Shown here in pieces: positions 40,603-53,340 of a stretch of DNA of 64,000 nucleotides. Where the stretch lies: assembly GCA_047967505.1 (NCBI GenBank), contig CM106540.1. One strand, given 5' to 3'. The notes under the pieces are model-generated. The model saw only the letters and a program-made list of their open reading frames with translations. It did no database searches and was not told the DNA's origin. This DNA comes from Dipteris shenzhenensis (Eukaryota > Polypodiophyta > Polypodiopsida > Gleicheniales). The translations under genes were made by a program, and so were the position numbers. Within the stretch, counting starts at the first letter, position 1. Each line of letters opens with the position of its first letter.

Positions 40603-42177
40603 CAAATGTCTACGTTGCAATACAAAAGAAAAAGAGAAACTAACAACTAGATTCATAGTTTTATCATCAAAAGCAAGGTGGTAGGTCTTCTACCTCATTT
40701 TATGCCTCTATGTGGTCAACTTCACACGACTGGGTGAATCTAGCAACATAAATCATTCAAATTTGTAGATTTTTCTATCTACAAACTAAGTAGGTGCAAT
40801 TTCATTGTTATAGCTTATAAGGAGGACACATAATGCCTAAATGTTCTAATTTTGGTAAGATAGCAATTGAGTTATAGAGCTGCAAAGACTTTTCCTAAGG
40901 GTTCATATTAACATACTGCTAGATTATGCATTACATATTATTTGATATTTATGATAATTTTTTTGAATTTATTGGTTATTTGTTTGTAAGCAAACTCGAA
41001 AGTTTGAATGACTAATTGAACAAGAGCGTGAAGAAAACATTCCAATAAAAAATATTTCAAACATTTTTATGCATGCAATTGCTTAAACACTATTCTTGGT
41101 ATTTGCCCTATAATGCTCCTCTCCATGTCCCTTTGGCTTGATGGCACTCTACTTGTTGTGGCTTCCCTAGTTTCCCTCATTCTCAAGAAGACAACCTTTT
41201 AACTCTCACTTTTAAACTGCACCCTCCATACACCTCAACCTCCTTACAACTATAGAGAATATTTCCAACAAATCTCGTCATGCTTGCCTTTCGCATGTCC
41301 TATGAGCAGTCATTTTTGCACGGCTTCTTGATGCAACTTGTCTGTCAAACATTATATTTACCATGTCATGTCAGATGTCTCATCTATTACTAGACCAATG
41401 TAACATTCAACTACAATCAGCATGGCATGCGTGCATTGATGGCATCTGGAATCAATGTGCTTATAGAGAGAGCTCTTTTTTGCAATTGGATCTACAAGGA
41501 CCTTTTGTAGTGTCTATCAAATAGTCAAAACAAAGTACAGGCTCAAGAGTATAACTTTTGGTATACGTACAAACCTTGCTTTATAGCTTTCAAAGCTTAG
41601 CCAGCAATTCAGAATTCTCTCATAAGAAAAGTGCCTTCTTTCTTCTCTTTAACTTATTGAATCCAAAAGACAGAGAGGTATCTATTTTGACCTCTTCCTT
41701 TATTATTAAATGAATTCTCCTTATGGTCTGAGATTATCTATGAGCTAATGCAAAATACTCATATGACTATTAGTGCTCCTCTTTTAAAGAGTGTGCAAGC
41801 TACCAATGTGGCCATAATGATGTCATTGTAGCACACAACGTGAGTATTTGAAGTGTAAGGTGTGTGCGAAAGCATCATGACATAGCTCAAGGATCAAAGC
41901 GCCCCATACAAAAATTCATATAGACCATTAAAATTTTGTTTTCCCTTACAAAATTTAAACTACATCATTAGATTTCTAAGAGTCAACAATATGAATATGA
42001 CATGTCTTTTGAAAAAGGGTATCTTTGAAGATTGTATCAAAATAAGGGATAGTAGAGTTATACAATGGCTTGTAAAACAAGCAACGGCTTTTTCAAGAAC
42101 TCATGTATACATATAATATACCACTTGTATACCACACAAAAGTGCGAGCCATTCAAAAAACTTTAATAATTCGAATT
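39633..42177. other. Unassigned sequence with a possible minus-strand coding relic
   Basis: On the minus strand, 40562-40374 reads WSNIIFGSDRMFVGPNIVW and WEVHADPYKRF. In another frame, 40390-40240 reads KLTIVGAMEGDGHDIVILPH and then VSMASLPKGHCFLI. These look like pieces of one protein broken by a frameshift, but I recognise no family. A (GA)n tract lies at 40573-40602. The rest shows nothing. Confidence 0.3.
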
Positions 42178-42455
42178 CTCTCTCTCTCTCTCTGTGTGTT
42201 TGTACAATGTGTGCATTTGTGTTGACATGCACACATGCATGTGCGCACACACATACACACGTGTGTGTGCATGCATACATGCATACACAAAAACACATAT
42301 GCACACATGTACAACATGCAGGTGTGCACACACGCACACATGCATGCGAGCATGCGTGCATGTGTACGCACATATAGACACACATGCATGTGCGCACAGA
42401 CATGCTTGTGTGTGTGCGCGCGCGTGCACACACACATTATGTATGTTAGGTACAT
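42178..42455. repeat. Second alternating purine-pyrimidine block
   Basis: A short (CT)n is followed by about 260 bp of CA/TG/CG/AT alternation with many GCATGC and ACACAC pieces, similar in texture to 36860-37140. Open frames through it are artefacts. Confidence 0.85.
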
Positions 42456-43527
42456 ATGTAGGTATGTATGTTAGTATTTCTATTGCACCATGGCCTCAGC
42501 CTCTCGCCTTCCCATAAATACTTGTACATATGTCCATCTTAGGGCTGTGTGGAAGATACTGTGGTCTGTCCACTTGATTCCAATTCAAAATCCATGACAT
42601 TTCACAATCATGAAGTCAAATGCCAATCTACAAATGTTATATCAATTATAGAAAACTTATGGTGAGATCACACCATGCAAGCTTTAGCTAAAGCATCCTT
42701 GTTACAAAGAGTGTCAAAATGGTATACTTGTGGAAGCCATCCTTAAAATATTGTGCAAGGCAATATGTGCTTATCCCATCTTGTTATAGTAGCTCTAAGT
42801 GGACTTCGAGATGTGACATGAATATACTAGCATGAAAATAAAAATGAAAGTTATGTTATTATAATACAAATGTCAAATTTAGCTTTGGTGCACGAATGGA
42901 TTAAGATTATCTTTGCTTTTCATACTTCTTGTTCACGCAATGGCCATCAATTTCCTTTGATTTTCTTCCTCTTGAAAGCGTACTTCATAAATATTTATAG
43001 TCAACAAATACATAAATTTATGAAGGAAGAAATGCCCAAAAGCTTGCGTATGGAAGTGGTGATGTTTCAAAATACATGTTTAAAGAAAGGCATTTTGGCT
43101 CAATCTAGTGCTTGTGATGATTTCTCAACCTTTTGGTATATTTCATGTCACATTAGTAAATTCTACAATTATGTTTGTGCAATCCGTGGATGCCTTACAA
43201 AAAGGGTACCTCTTTGTGAAAGAATATGCCATTTATAAGTATGCGTGTGAGAACTTTATTTCACAACAATGTGATGGAAAAACGTACTTATTCTTTTGAA
43301 CATTCTACTAGAAAAAATACCATTCCATATGCTCTTAAACTTCTAAGTATATCTTTGTCTATATGGATGTATGTGGATGCTTGAGAGAAAACATGAAAGA
43401 AGAAAAGCTAAGATGGAGAACCTTGTTGCCTACCATATTTGAGATTTCTTGTAGTAAGTAGAATAACCAACTTGTGGAGGGTGGAAAATGAGGCTCACAC
43501 ACCATATGATGGGATGGATATTATGTA
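42456..43527. other. Unassigned sequence
   Basis: Two overlapping frames at 42870-43299 lack known domains. No regulatory or mobile feature is recognised. Confidence 0.4.
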
Positions 43528-43538
43528 GGGGGGGGGGG

Positions 43539-43593
<55 letters not shown>
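43528..43593. repeat. G-run and (AG)n microsatellite
   Basis: Thirteen Gs followed by about 26 AG units. Confidence 0.95.
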
Positions 43594-43596
<3 letters not shown>

Positions 43597-45435
43597 GTGA
43601 GAATGTGTCACAATGCGATAATTTGGTCATGTGTAGCTCCAATTTACTGGTACTATAGTAATTTGGTAGATAGAGTTTACCCATTTAGAGACTTCCTAGA
43701 TGACAACAATCTAGATTTCGTATTGCTAAAGTTGTTGAAGTGCACAGCTCAAGTTCGAGGGAGTTCAACTTCACACTTCCTTGGGTTGCAACCCGGTGTC
43801 TAGAGTAGATGCATTTCTAGGAGATGAAAGAGAGGAACAGGAATTAAAAAAGAGGGAAGCGTTATGCAATGATATTGAAAACTATTACTTTAAAGAGCGA
43901 GAATACTCTCGAAAAGGATGCTTTAAATAAAACAGTACTTGAAAGAATAAAAGAGGAATGAAGAAAGGGATAGGATTGATGGGGATAGATAGGTGTCTCT
44001 CTCACTCTTTTTGTTGAATTTAAAACATCTTTTTCCTTTGATAAGCATCTTATTTCAAAGATTTATTTCATAACAGTGAGCTAACTCTGCATAAGCATCT
44101 TGTTTTCAAGTTCGAGATTGAGCTCTCTAGTCTGTCTTGTTCACTGTGTTGTGTGGCCGACCTTATATCTTTATCACAAGCCCACTTCCCAATTGCTTTT
44201 CTGCTCTCTTTCTTATGTGCTTAAGTTGGTTTCTCGTTTTGGGTCCTAAACTCTGTTTGCTTGTGTCTGTCTGCCTTTCTTTGGATCTTCTTCTTGTTCT
44301 GGTCTGTGTATTGGGTACCCACTTCTCACTTTGTGGGTCTTCTCTCTGTTTCTCATTGTTTTGGGCTTCTCCTCTAGCGTGATCTTCTTCAGTGCAAATG
44401 AGAATTTTTGTTGCATTTTGCAGTACCACCCACTTCTGCTGCTGCTTCTCAGACCGCCTTTGTTGGATTTTGGACGATCCACTTGCTTGTATTTTTTCCC
44501 GCCTTGCTTTAGAGGAATGCCAGCTTCACGTAGCCTAGCCTTGGATTGCCGTCTTTCTCGCAGCTTCAAGGGACTTGTCAACACATACACGCACGAATGG
44601 ATGGGCTGAATTCATGATTTCTCAAGGCTTCTTTCTACAATCACCTTTCCCTTTGCAGTGACCGACAAGTTGGCCACTTCTGCTCGTGGAACACATACGC
44701 CCACAACTAGCTAAGAACTGAATCAGTATGTCCTCTTCGCATGGGGATCTCTTGAGCTTTTTTGGTCCGTGATTACTTTCGGAAGAAAAATCATTTTATG
44801 TCCGTCAGGGCTGCTCCGGCCATCCTCGATCGTTGCAAACGGATTGGGTAAGCGTCTCCGTATTCTATAGCTCTCCAGGGCTTGTTTACGACAGTCTGTA
44901 TAATGTGTTAAGGGGAGAATACTAGGCGTTGAGTTGGCTAACGTGGATTGATTGAAAACTCCCGGTACTTTCGAATAACCTGTTCAACAGCCCCGCTCTT
45001 GGGATAGATAAGTCGTTAAACTGACTCGACTCGATGCCATGTGCCTCAAATCGGTGTGGAGGGTTGAATGTTAAGAGAGTTCATGTGTGTACTTAAACGT
45101 AAGACGATTCTGTTACTTTATGCGACCTTGCATGTCTTGCAGCGCGGCTCATGAGGAATCGATTCTACGTTCATGGGGTGTGTTATGCATCCGGGGACTG
45201 AATCCAGCATGTTCTATCTAACTCTGGCCTCTGCGAACGCAGCGATCTTATTTCTGTAACTTCTCTTCTACAAGAGCGCTTCCCTCGACTTATGCGGACA
45301 ATGGGCATCCCATCGACTGTCGCTTTTGTTGACGCTCATGCGGAGCGGAGACCGTAGCCAAATCGTAATTTCTGTAGTGTATATAATTCATCCAGTGACG
45401 CTCAGAGTCGTCGCCCGGGTAATAGTCGCGTTGCT
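43594..45435 (+). other. Upstream and probable 5' untranslated region of the bHLH gene
   Basis: From about 44100 the sequence becomes rich in TCTT/CTTC and then, from 44640, keeps many CpG dinucleotides. This suggests an unmethylated promoter and transcribed leader. A long 5' UTR, perhaps with an intron, is plausible for this gene class, but splice sites cannot be chosen with confidence. Frames here (44137-44382, 44331-44609) are short and pyrimidine-driven. Confidence 0.4.
45380..45386 (+). promoter_or_regulatory. Possible TATA box of the bHLH gene
   Basis: TATATAA lies 50 bp before the start codon. If used, the leader would be only about 20-25 nt; it may instead lie inside a longer 5' UTR. 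Confidence 0.3.
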
Positions 45436-48400
45436 ATGCATCGTGCCTCAGTGCTGGGTTTAGGCCCCCTGCCAGGCATCCTTTCTGAGCCTTCCCTACT
45501 AACCAACCCACAGGCTAGAGGGTCTGATCCACAGAAATTTTTACAACCCCATCAGCAGGCATTATTCGAGCCACAGCTGGCTTCAAATCAACTGAGAATG
45601 GATGATTTTCTAGAGCAGATGTTCCCACCATCGTGGTCAGAAATGGGTGGTGTCAATAGGGCTCCTTGGGACTTCAATGGAGGAAGCTCCAGCATGAGTA
45701 TCACTACTGAATCGGCAGGTGGGTTGTCAGCTTCTCAGAGGCTAATGGCTGAGCACGCGGTGCCGCACCCTTTTGATGATACTTTGCTTGCTGCAAGATT
45801 ACATCGACAGTGTATACGAGAGGCGTGTATACGAGAGGCTGGGGGCGGTATTTCTGCCGACCCATCTATGACAAGTGATAGGGAATCCCCTTTTCCAAAG
45901 GGGATTCAAGAAGTCTCCCATTCTAGAAGTATTCCTGAGACAGCAGAGCCTGTAGGTTTGCAGCGTAACCTAACCAATTCCTTGGTTGCGAATCCATCGG
46001 CCTCCCAATTGTTGACCTGCAGAGGACCTGGGCTGAGTGGATCCTCATCCTTGGGCAGCAGTGGCAGTGATGGATCAGGTTACCAACAGTTGTCTCCTAA
46101 CAGTCAGTCGAATCCCCAAGCTGCAGGAGCATGGCATCAGTCTTTCACAAATGGGGTGCTGGCACCTTCTCTTGGAGGTGCACAATCCAGGACAGAATTC
46201 CTTGTTCACAATGGGGCAGCTAACGATGCTAATCCTCTTGGGAAAAGGTCCAGAGATGGCGACGATGATGATGTAAGCTATTTGTTGTTTAGTCTTCGGT
46301 CTTTCGAATCAATCATGCTGGAATTCTTAGATCGGATTCAGAAATCAGAAATTCTGCATTTATATATTCCTCTTGGGTTGTAGGCTAGAGTGGTATCACA
46401 GGATGGCCTATTAACCGGCAACTTGGGAAGCACACAAGCAGGGCCATCACCATCTTCTCGAACGGGAGGCCAGTCTTCTCATCAACAGGTCAGAGAGTTG
46501 GTTTTGATTGAATTTGCAGGGTACTTCTCAAATTTGATTATGTGTAAATGGGCAATGATGACATCAAGAGTAGCCTGAGAAGTGCATCTAATGTTTTGGT
46601 TTAAAATCTTACTTAGTTTTAATATTTATTCACTGCTCATACAGGGAGGTCAAGGTGTCATTATGGCATCATATGGAACCCATACAGGTGTAGCACAACC
46701 TCAAGGTGCTGCAGCAGTTGTTGCTGGAACAGCAAGACCTCGAGTAAGAGCTCGTCGAGGTCAAGCAACTGATCCTCACAGCATTGCTGAGCGGGTATTT
46801 TTAGTCTCTTCCTTGTTTGGCAGATCCCCCTCCTGTGAGTTTTCAATTGCTTGTAGAAAGGCTTTCATACAGAACTTACCCTCAGTAGGCATGTTCCCTG
46901 GCATGGTTGCCATTTTGGTGGTCCATTTACTGATGTTTCTGACTGCAGCTCCGCAGAGAGCGAATAGCAGAGAGAATGAAATTACTGCAAGAATTGGTTC
47001 CCAATTCCAACAAGGTAAATATTTACTTTCTAGGTGCTAACGTGTTGGGGTGTAATGCTTCTTATATGTGCTGTGCATAGAGAGCGTAGAAGTGTGGGTT
47101 GAATATTGGTAGTCAGGTCAGTTCAGCTTCCATGTGTCGGCATTATTCTAGTTGTTTTTGGGCTAGCAACTTGTCACCATGTTCTAATTCCAATGTGCTA
47201 AAGATCAGTAACAAGGCTTCCTGTCTAATTTAAATGAATTGTAAAGATCAGTAACTGTGGCTTCCTTTTTGGTGTGTTTGATTTAAATGAATTGCGCTAA
47301 ATATGGAGTTACCATGGCTTCCCTCTTAGAGTGAAGAACTAGCTACTTAGCTGATATTGGGTTGGTCATTCCTTATTGTGAAATAGAAGGGCATTTGTAT
47401 GCTGGGACTTGTTTGATTTCACCATGTTTCAGTTGGTCAAGATGCAGCTTTCTTTTCACATTAGGTGGCTTTACTAAAGACTTCTACATGTCTTGCAGAC
47501 AGACAAGGCATCTATGCTAGATGAGATTATTGAATATGTGAAGTTTCTCCAATTGCAAGTGAAGGTTAGGATTGCCTCTCCTGCTCCTCTACCACTTTGT
47601 GTTGTTTATAACTCAATGAAGGTGAATTTGATTTTCTGGGTTGTCCAGTAGAATTTCCTTTTCCTTGTGGACATAATTTTCCTTTGCTTTTGGCCGCCCT
47701 TTTTTCTCTCTCGACCTTTGGGGCATTACAATGAAAGAGCCACTTTCCTTGTCTTTGGGCAACTTAGAACTTTAAAACGTGCTATTTGTTGGTACGGAAT
47801 TTTAACTAACTGAGTAGCATTCTCATAAAGTCTCGGCATACTCTAAATAAAGAATTTGTCGTAGATCTACCTGTATATAGGTTGAAGTGCATGGCTCTAT
47901 GTGCTTTTACTTGTAACACTCACCAATCAGATTGTGATGTATTCCATTTTCTCTGATATAGGTTTTGAGTATGAGCAGGCTGGGAGGAGCAGGTGCAGTT
48001 GCTCCTCTTATTACCGACCTTCCAGTTGAGGTATGTTCCATCCCACAATGAAAATGATTCATTGTCTCTAAACCCACCTGCAAAATTTCTTCACCTAACA
48101 GGCATTATGTCAACCTCTTAAGTAACTTTTTCTTTGAGAAATATATTTACTCGACTTCTGTCCTATAATAGGGGCAAAACAGTTTTGTTGCCGCAGCCTT
48201 AGGTCTGAATGCTGGTTCTTCCAGTCCTCTCCAAGATGGGATGGCAGTCACCGAACGCCAAGTTGCAAGGCTAATGGAAGAAGACATGGGCTCAGCCATG
48301 CAGTTCTTACAAAGCAAAGGGCTTTGTCTGATGCCAGTCTCTCTGGCAAGTGTAATTTCAAGCAACCCCCCCAACAGACCCGCAGGAGGGATGCAATGTC

Positions 48401-48558
48401 TAACCTCTATAGATTGTTCACGGATGGAGGCACCATCATCTACCACTTTTGGAGGCTGTAGCAGTGCTTTGGCTTCGAACGTAATCATATCATCTCCCAC
48501 TGCTGGTTGTGATACAGATTGTAACGATGATAGTAACAGAGAGTCCTTGAAATCGTGA
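45436..48558 (+). CDS. bHLH transcription factor, LRL/UNE12 class (subfamily XI), seven coding exons
   Basis: Coding exons by GT-AG rules: 45436-46272, 46384-46488, 46645-46794, 46949-47014, 47499-47564, 47962-48030 and 48172-48558. Each is a whole number of codons, giving 559 residues. The bHLH domain (about 358-407) carries the DNA-binding H359, E363 and R367 ([17 protein letters not shown], then [20 protein letters not shown]). It is preceded by the class signature [14 protein letters not shown] and followed by [20 protein letters not shown]. The last exon has [20 protein letters not shown] and GLCLMPVSL, also typical. An N-terminal [10 protein letters not shown] motif and Ser/Gly-rich region complete it. 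Such proteins are nuclear E-box/G-box binders; the LRL group controls root-hair or rhizoid growth. The start is the first in-frame ATG after a stop near 45355. Confidence 0.92.
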
Positions 48559-50289
48559 TGGATACTTTGCAGTCATCTGGTGCAGAAAGTATAAGTCCTT
48601 CAGAGAAGGAAGGCGATTGAGAAAGGGGCCAGATTATGTTTACTTTTTAAGTACAGAAAAGTTTGGTGGCGAGGCTCTCGTCTTTTTTCCTGCTTGCCCT
48701 TTAGGTGCCAGAGATTCTCCTTTTGGCAAGGTGCCATAGGGCCTCTCCTTTTGCTCTTTAGGTGCCACAGGGACTCTCCTTTGCCAAGGTGTTCTTTAGA
48801 GTCTAGCTTGATTCCTCAGTTGGTTACAAATACAAAACAACCTGCGCTCTTCCCTTGAATGTAGGCTCTCTGGGTATGCACTTTAAACGGTTGTACTGGA
48901 AATTATACATTTTAAAATCAAATTACAATACAATGTGCAATGCCAACCACTGCTGCATTGGTGCCTGATATTGCATTTGTGCCTGTACAATGCATTACCA
49001 TCCCGTACTTTGCTCATGCTGGCAAACACATAGGGTGCCCTTCTTTTGATTCAAGGCTTGCATGAAACTACTTTTATTTAAAAAAAAGAGAAATTTGCAA
49101 GAGCTCTTCAGATTGTTGTTTCAATATTGTGGTTGCTGCTTAAAAACTTCACCTATAAGAGCCTTTAGGATGTAAAAACCTTTGAATAGTTTATGAACAG
49201 ATTTAGATTCAGTCACTCCTCTCTGGACTACTGAATGAATCTACTTTTCATTATTTGCTTTGTATGTTATTTTTGTCATAACATAATGACTCTCTGTTAG
49301 CTGCCTCCCTTCCCTGGTTTATGGCTGTTACTGTTGCGATAAACCTACTATAGTTGATTAAAATTGCATATTGTGTACAAAGCAATGAGCAAGGTGTGTC
49401 TGTTCTCCTCAACAGTAACCCTTGACTTGCTTTTGTGCACTGCATGTACGTTTTTTTGGGGCCGATCACTTCATCTCATTGAGGAGCGATTCATCGAGAC
49501 ACTAGGGTTCCTACCCACACACTTTAACCAAATTGAGAGTTGCTTGTGCAGCTATGCTACAAGTACAAGGTTAACACTAAGGACCATGTGCTAATGCAGC
49601 TCCCTAGGTTTTAAGACATGAGGCTTGTAACATTGTGCTCACTTAGCATATGAACATGATAGTAATCTTAAAGTAATAGGACTAGAGACCAAATGCAAGG
49701 GAGATGCAACTAGATCGGAGTCTTGATAGTGCTACATCACATTCTACCATCGAGCCTGTGCAGATAACACACCATAGGTCAATCCCTTCACCTCTCTAAG
49801 GAGGGATTCATCGAGACGCTAGGATTATTGTACACCCACTTTACGTGAGTTTGGATGATTGCGAGGCAGCTTTGGGTCTCATCTCACAAGTATGAGATAA
49901 TGGTAGTTCTTCTCCCATAGAGCGTGTGTAGATGAGACACCACAAAATCCATAAAACAAAGCTTGTACCCTCTGTTACTTGACCAGCATATGCCTAGGCA
50001 TAAAGCTTCATGTTTTGACGACTTTACAAGGGATCAATAGTGTAGCTTGTGAGTGTAGAGGGTGTTCATATGCCAACGATGGATCAATGACATGATTTAC
50101 AACCACTAATTTATTTTGTGGTCTTAGTAGGGTTGCCAAAGGCCTAATCTCCCCCTTGACAAGATCATAATCCTATATAATGCGACTTAAATCATACAAC
50201 ACAAAGGGCTCATTATTGGATTAGAAAGTCATTCATAGTAGGGTTTGCCACCAACGGTCCCAAGGGAATCCCTATCAACCAACAATATG
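48559..50289. other. 3' flank of the bHLH gene and unassigned DNA
   Basis: The 3' UTR probably runs to about 49000. Two copies of CTTTAGGTGCCA-(GA or CA)-G fall at 48701 and 48758. Two diverged direct copies containing GATTCATCGAGAC(A/G)CTAGG lie at about 49455-49560 and 49778-49895; the second is followed by sequence near the gypsy C start. No other gene is seen. Confidence 0.45.
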
Positions 50290-50860
50290 AAGTTAAGCAG
50301 AAAAAGATTGTCCCTTCGTGACTATATTGCTCAGATCAAGAATCTAAATTCACAGTGTGAGCCACATGAAAGAATGAGCGATGCACAACTCTTGCCACGC
50401 TTCCGAATACGATTGTGAGACTCCAAGCTCCATGACCATCTCTTTTCCATGAATCCCAAGTCTTGAGCTATGTAGCAAGATGGCTTTATACCTAGGGGAT
50501 AACATGAAAGAGAAGGCCCAAGTAGAAAATATACAACTGGCTTCATTTGATGTGTCCCAAATAGCAAAACCGCTAGTGCGGGTGAAGCCAAGGAGACAAC
50601 TCCGCCCACCAAGGGCATAAGTATGGAGGATTTGCCACCAATCTTTTTGAATTAGTTAAGCGAACAACTCAAGGGGGGATTGACAAGGGAAGGCCCAAGA
50701 AATCCTCACCTATTTCCAACGCGATACCATGTGGTGTGGCATTTGCACGGGCAACCATCCTACCAATGAGTGCCCCCGCCTTCGAGCTAGGTTGGCACTC
50801 TACTGTGCCCATTGTGCTCAATGGGGAAACCATGAGACGTCCCAGTTTCACTACCCGAAG
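50290..50860 (+). pseudogene. Gag and first zinc knuckle of element C
   Basis: Capsid end: LSLRDYIAQIKNLNSQCEPH, ERMSDAQLLPRF, SKLHDHLFSMNPKS, with TGA/TAG stops soon after. The knuckle at 50735-50773 reads CGICTGNHPTNEC. A second one, YCAHCAQWGNHETSQF, lacks its last Cys. Several frames are needed. Confidence 0.65.
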
Positions 50861-51210
50861 GTTATCCCCATCCCGTGTACCAATAAAGTCTGCCCCTACC
50901 CTTGCCTGTACCATCGAATCCATCCATATGACCATTCAAGGAGCCCCTCTTAGGAGCTCAACCCCCACCACTTTGGATTACTCCTATGAATCAAGTAATA
51001 AATGAGGAATCGCCTAGTGAGTGGGAGAAACTAGACCAAAATTCCTTCGTGAGTGACTCCTCACAATACGGGAGTTCCCTAAACCAGTCCAGCTTCGTAA
51101 GTCAGCTAAACATAATGTAGGACAAATAGTATATCTCGGTGTGCCAAATAGCTCTCGTCACTCAAAAAGCTCATGATATGAACACCTTGACACATAGACC
51201 ACTTATACAA

Positions 51211-52130
51211 TGCTACACATGTCAAGGCTCCCACTGTGCCAATGAGTGTCCCTATAAGACACCAGCCAATCCAAAGGCTAATGATCACGGCCTATAAGGA
51301 GTATTTGAGAGATTTCTTAGAGGTATTCCTGGATGACCTATGAGTACATTTCACATGGGATGATCACCTCCAATACCTTAGATTAGTCTTTGAGATGTTG
51401 CCTCTATAGGATTTTCCTTACGGCATGCTATATCCAAGAACGGAATCTTCATGGATTATAACAAAATCAAGCTCATCTTAAAGCTACCACCTCCTACAAA
51501 TGCAAAGGGTGTGCAGTGATTTATTGGGCATACAGGCTATTATAGAAGGTTTATATATAGCTATGCGGAGATTGCTCCGCCCCCTATACAGGCTATTGAT
51601 TATATTCAATTGGACGGAGGCATGCCAAACCTCCTACGAAACTCTTAAACTCGTCATGGCTCCCGCTTCTATTTTGGAAGCACCAGATTGGAATCTAATG
51701 TTCCATGTGCATATTGATGCTTCAAAGTTTGCAATAGGGTGTGTATTAGCATAGCTAGGGGAGCATAACTTAAACTACACTATATACTTTACAAGTTGCC
51801 AACTGAATGATGCAAAAATAAACTAAATGACTACGGAAAGGGAAGCCTCGCTAGGGTCTACAATGCTAATTAATTTTGTTACTACTTGGTGGTTAAAAAG
51901 TTTGTATTCTTCATGGACCATCACACACTCCTCTATCTAGTGAACGAGCCTTGCATGACTAGACACATCACATGGTGGATGCTTATACTACTAGAGTTCG
52001 GTTTTACCATTATAGTCTGTAAGGGGCGCACACACTTATGGTTGACCACATGTCTTGGATTCCCAACGGAGAGCCCACAACCGGCATTGATGATGATCTC
52101 TCAAATGCCCTACTATTCCTTGTAGACTTA
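51211..52130 (+). pseudogene. Element C zinc knuckle joined to RT catalytic loop and RNase H
   Basis: A knuckle CYTCQGSHCANEC (51211-51248) is followed after only about 60 bases by EVFLDDL, the RT catalytic loop. Protease and the N-terminal half of RT are therefore deleted. Downstream are the thumb (GHTGYYRRFIYSYA) and RNase H (APDWNLMFHVHIDASKFAIG, YFTSCQLNDAKIN). Stops occur at 51341 (TGA), 51752 (TAG) and others. Tail sequence to 52130 encodes DHHTLLYLVNEPC. Confidence 0.65.
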
Positions 52131-52199
52131 ATACTGAAATGGGCTTAATAGGTTGGTCATTTTTTGGCCAATGGGTTTCTGTAGAATAGGGACCTTAAT

Positions 52200-53340
52200 A
52201 AGGATAGGCCCAAAAACTAATTAAGGATGCAACACCTTATCAATTAATATCCGTGCAGTTATATCAAATGGGTAAGGATGGAATGATGTACTGTTGCATT
52301 TGTGTTTGTTGAGGTATTGGAAGAAGGCCACTTGGGTGCTGTAGGAGGGCGTTTCACAGGAAAGCTTATAGCCACAAGGTACTACAAGCTGGATTATGGT
52401 GGCCTACTCTCTTTATAGATGGGATTGAATACGCTAATTGCTGCAACCCATGCCAAAGGCCTTCCATACCTTACCATAAAGACCATATGACTCTTACAGG
52501 AGTCCTTATATAACAACACTTTGAACAACAGGGCATCGAATTTATAAGACCTATTAATCTAGCGGCAAAAGGAACACAAGCCTAATAATTTTGTGGCAAC
52601 TGACGATGTTACCAAGTAAATAGAAGCCAAGGCAACCAAGAAGGCTGATGCTCGAGCAATGGCTAAATTCCTTTATGAGAATGTCATATCATGCTTTGGC
52701 CTCCCATTGGAAATTCTGAACGAGGAACTCACTTCACCAACGAGACTATTCACATCCTAATGAGCAAGTTCCTAATAGCCCATAGAAAATCTACTCCGTA
52801 CTACTCCAGAGCGAATGGCCAAGCCAAAATGCCTAAGAAAACTTTATGTTTCACTATGACATGCATAGTGGAGACTACACGAAGTGACCAGGAACATAAG
52901 CTCACCGCTGCATTATGGACATACCGCACCGCATACAAGGTGACAACTAATTGCACCGCCTTTAGGCTCGCATTTGGGATAGAGGCAGTGATGTCCATGG
53001 AATTCATAAGGGTGGTAGTTTGAGAGAGAATGTCTGAAGAAGCCATCCCTGAGAGGCTAATTGAGCTCGAGAATCTTGATGAAACAAGACTTAGGGCAGC
53101 CTAAGGCATGAAAATTGAAAAACTTCACCAAAAACTATGGTTTGACCGCAACCTCAAAAATAAGGACCTCAATGAAGGTGACCTTGTGTTATTATACAGC
53201 ATGTGGAATACTGAGAGAAAGCTTAAATATCACAAAATGGGACCGTACCAGGTTGTAGAGCTCACACCCCAAGAGTCATGTCGCATTACAAGTCATAAGC
53301 TAAGGCAATTGGTGAGCCCCAATGGGTTCCCAAGTATAAA
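52200..53340 (+). pseudogene. Integrase of element C
   Basis: The HHCC region is broken (VEVLEEGHLGAVGG near 52310, then CCNPCQR near 52440). Core pieces are ATKKADARAMAKFLYENVIS and TPYYSRANGQAKMPKK, where the catalytic Glu block NGQAE reads NGQAK. AALWTYRTAYKVTTNCTAFR follows, then the C-terminal part with LNEGDLVLLYSMWNTERKLK and YHKMGPYQVVELTP (53108-53300). The Glu-to-Lys change is a G-to-A change. Confidence 0.65.

Noticed and set aside
42101-42517. Four overlapping Cys/His-rich frames
   Set aside because: All derive from one alternating block and are open on both strands because stops are rare in it.
44137-44609. Small proteins upstream of the bHLH gene
   Set aside because: Frames on both strands follow a TCTT-rich probable 5' UTR; no homology.
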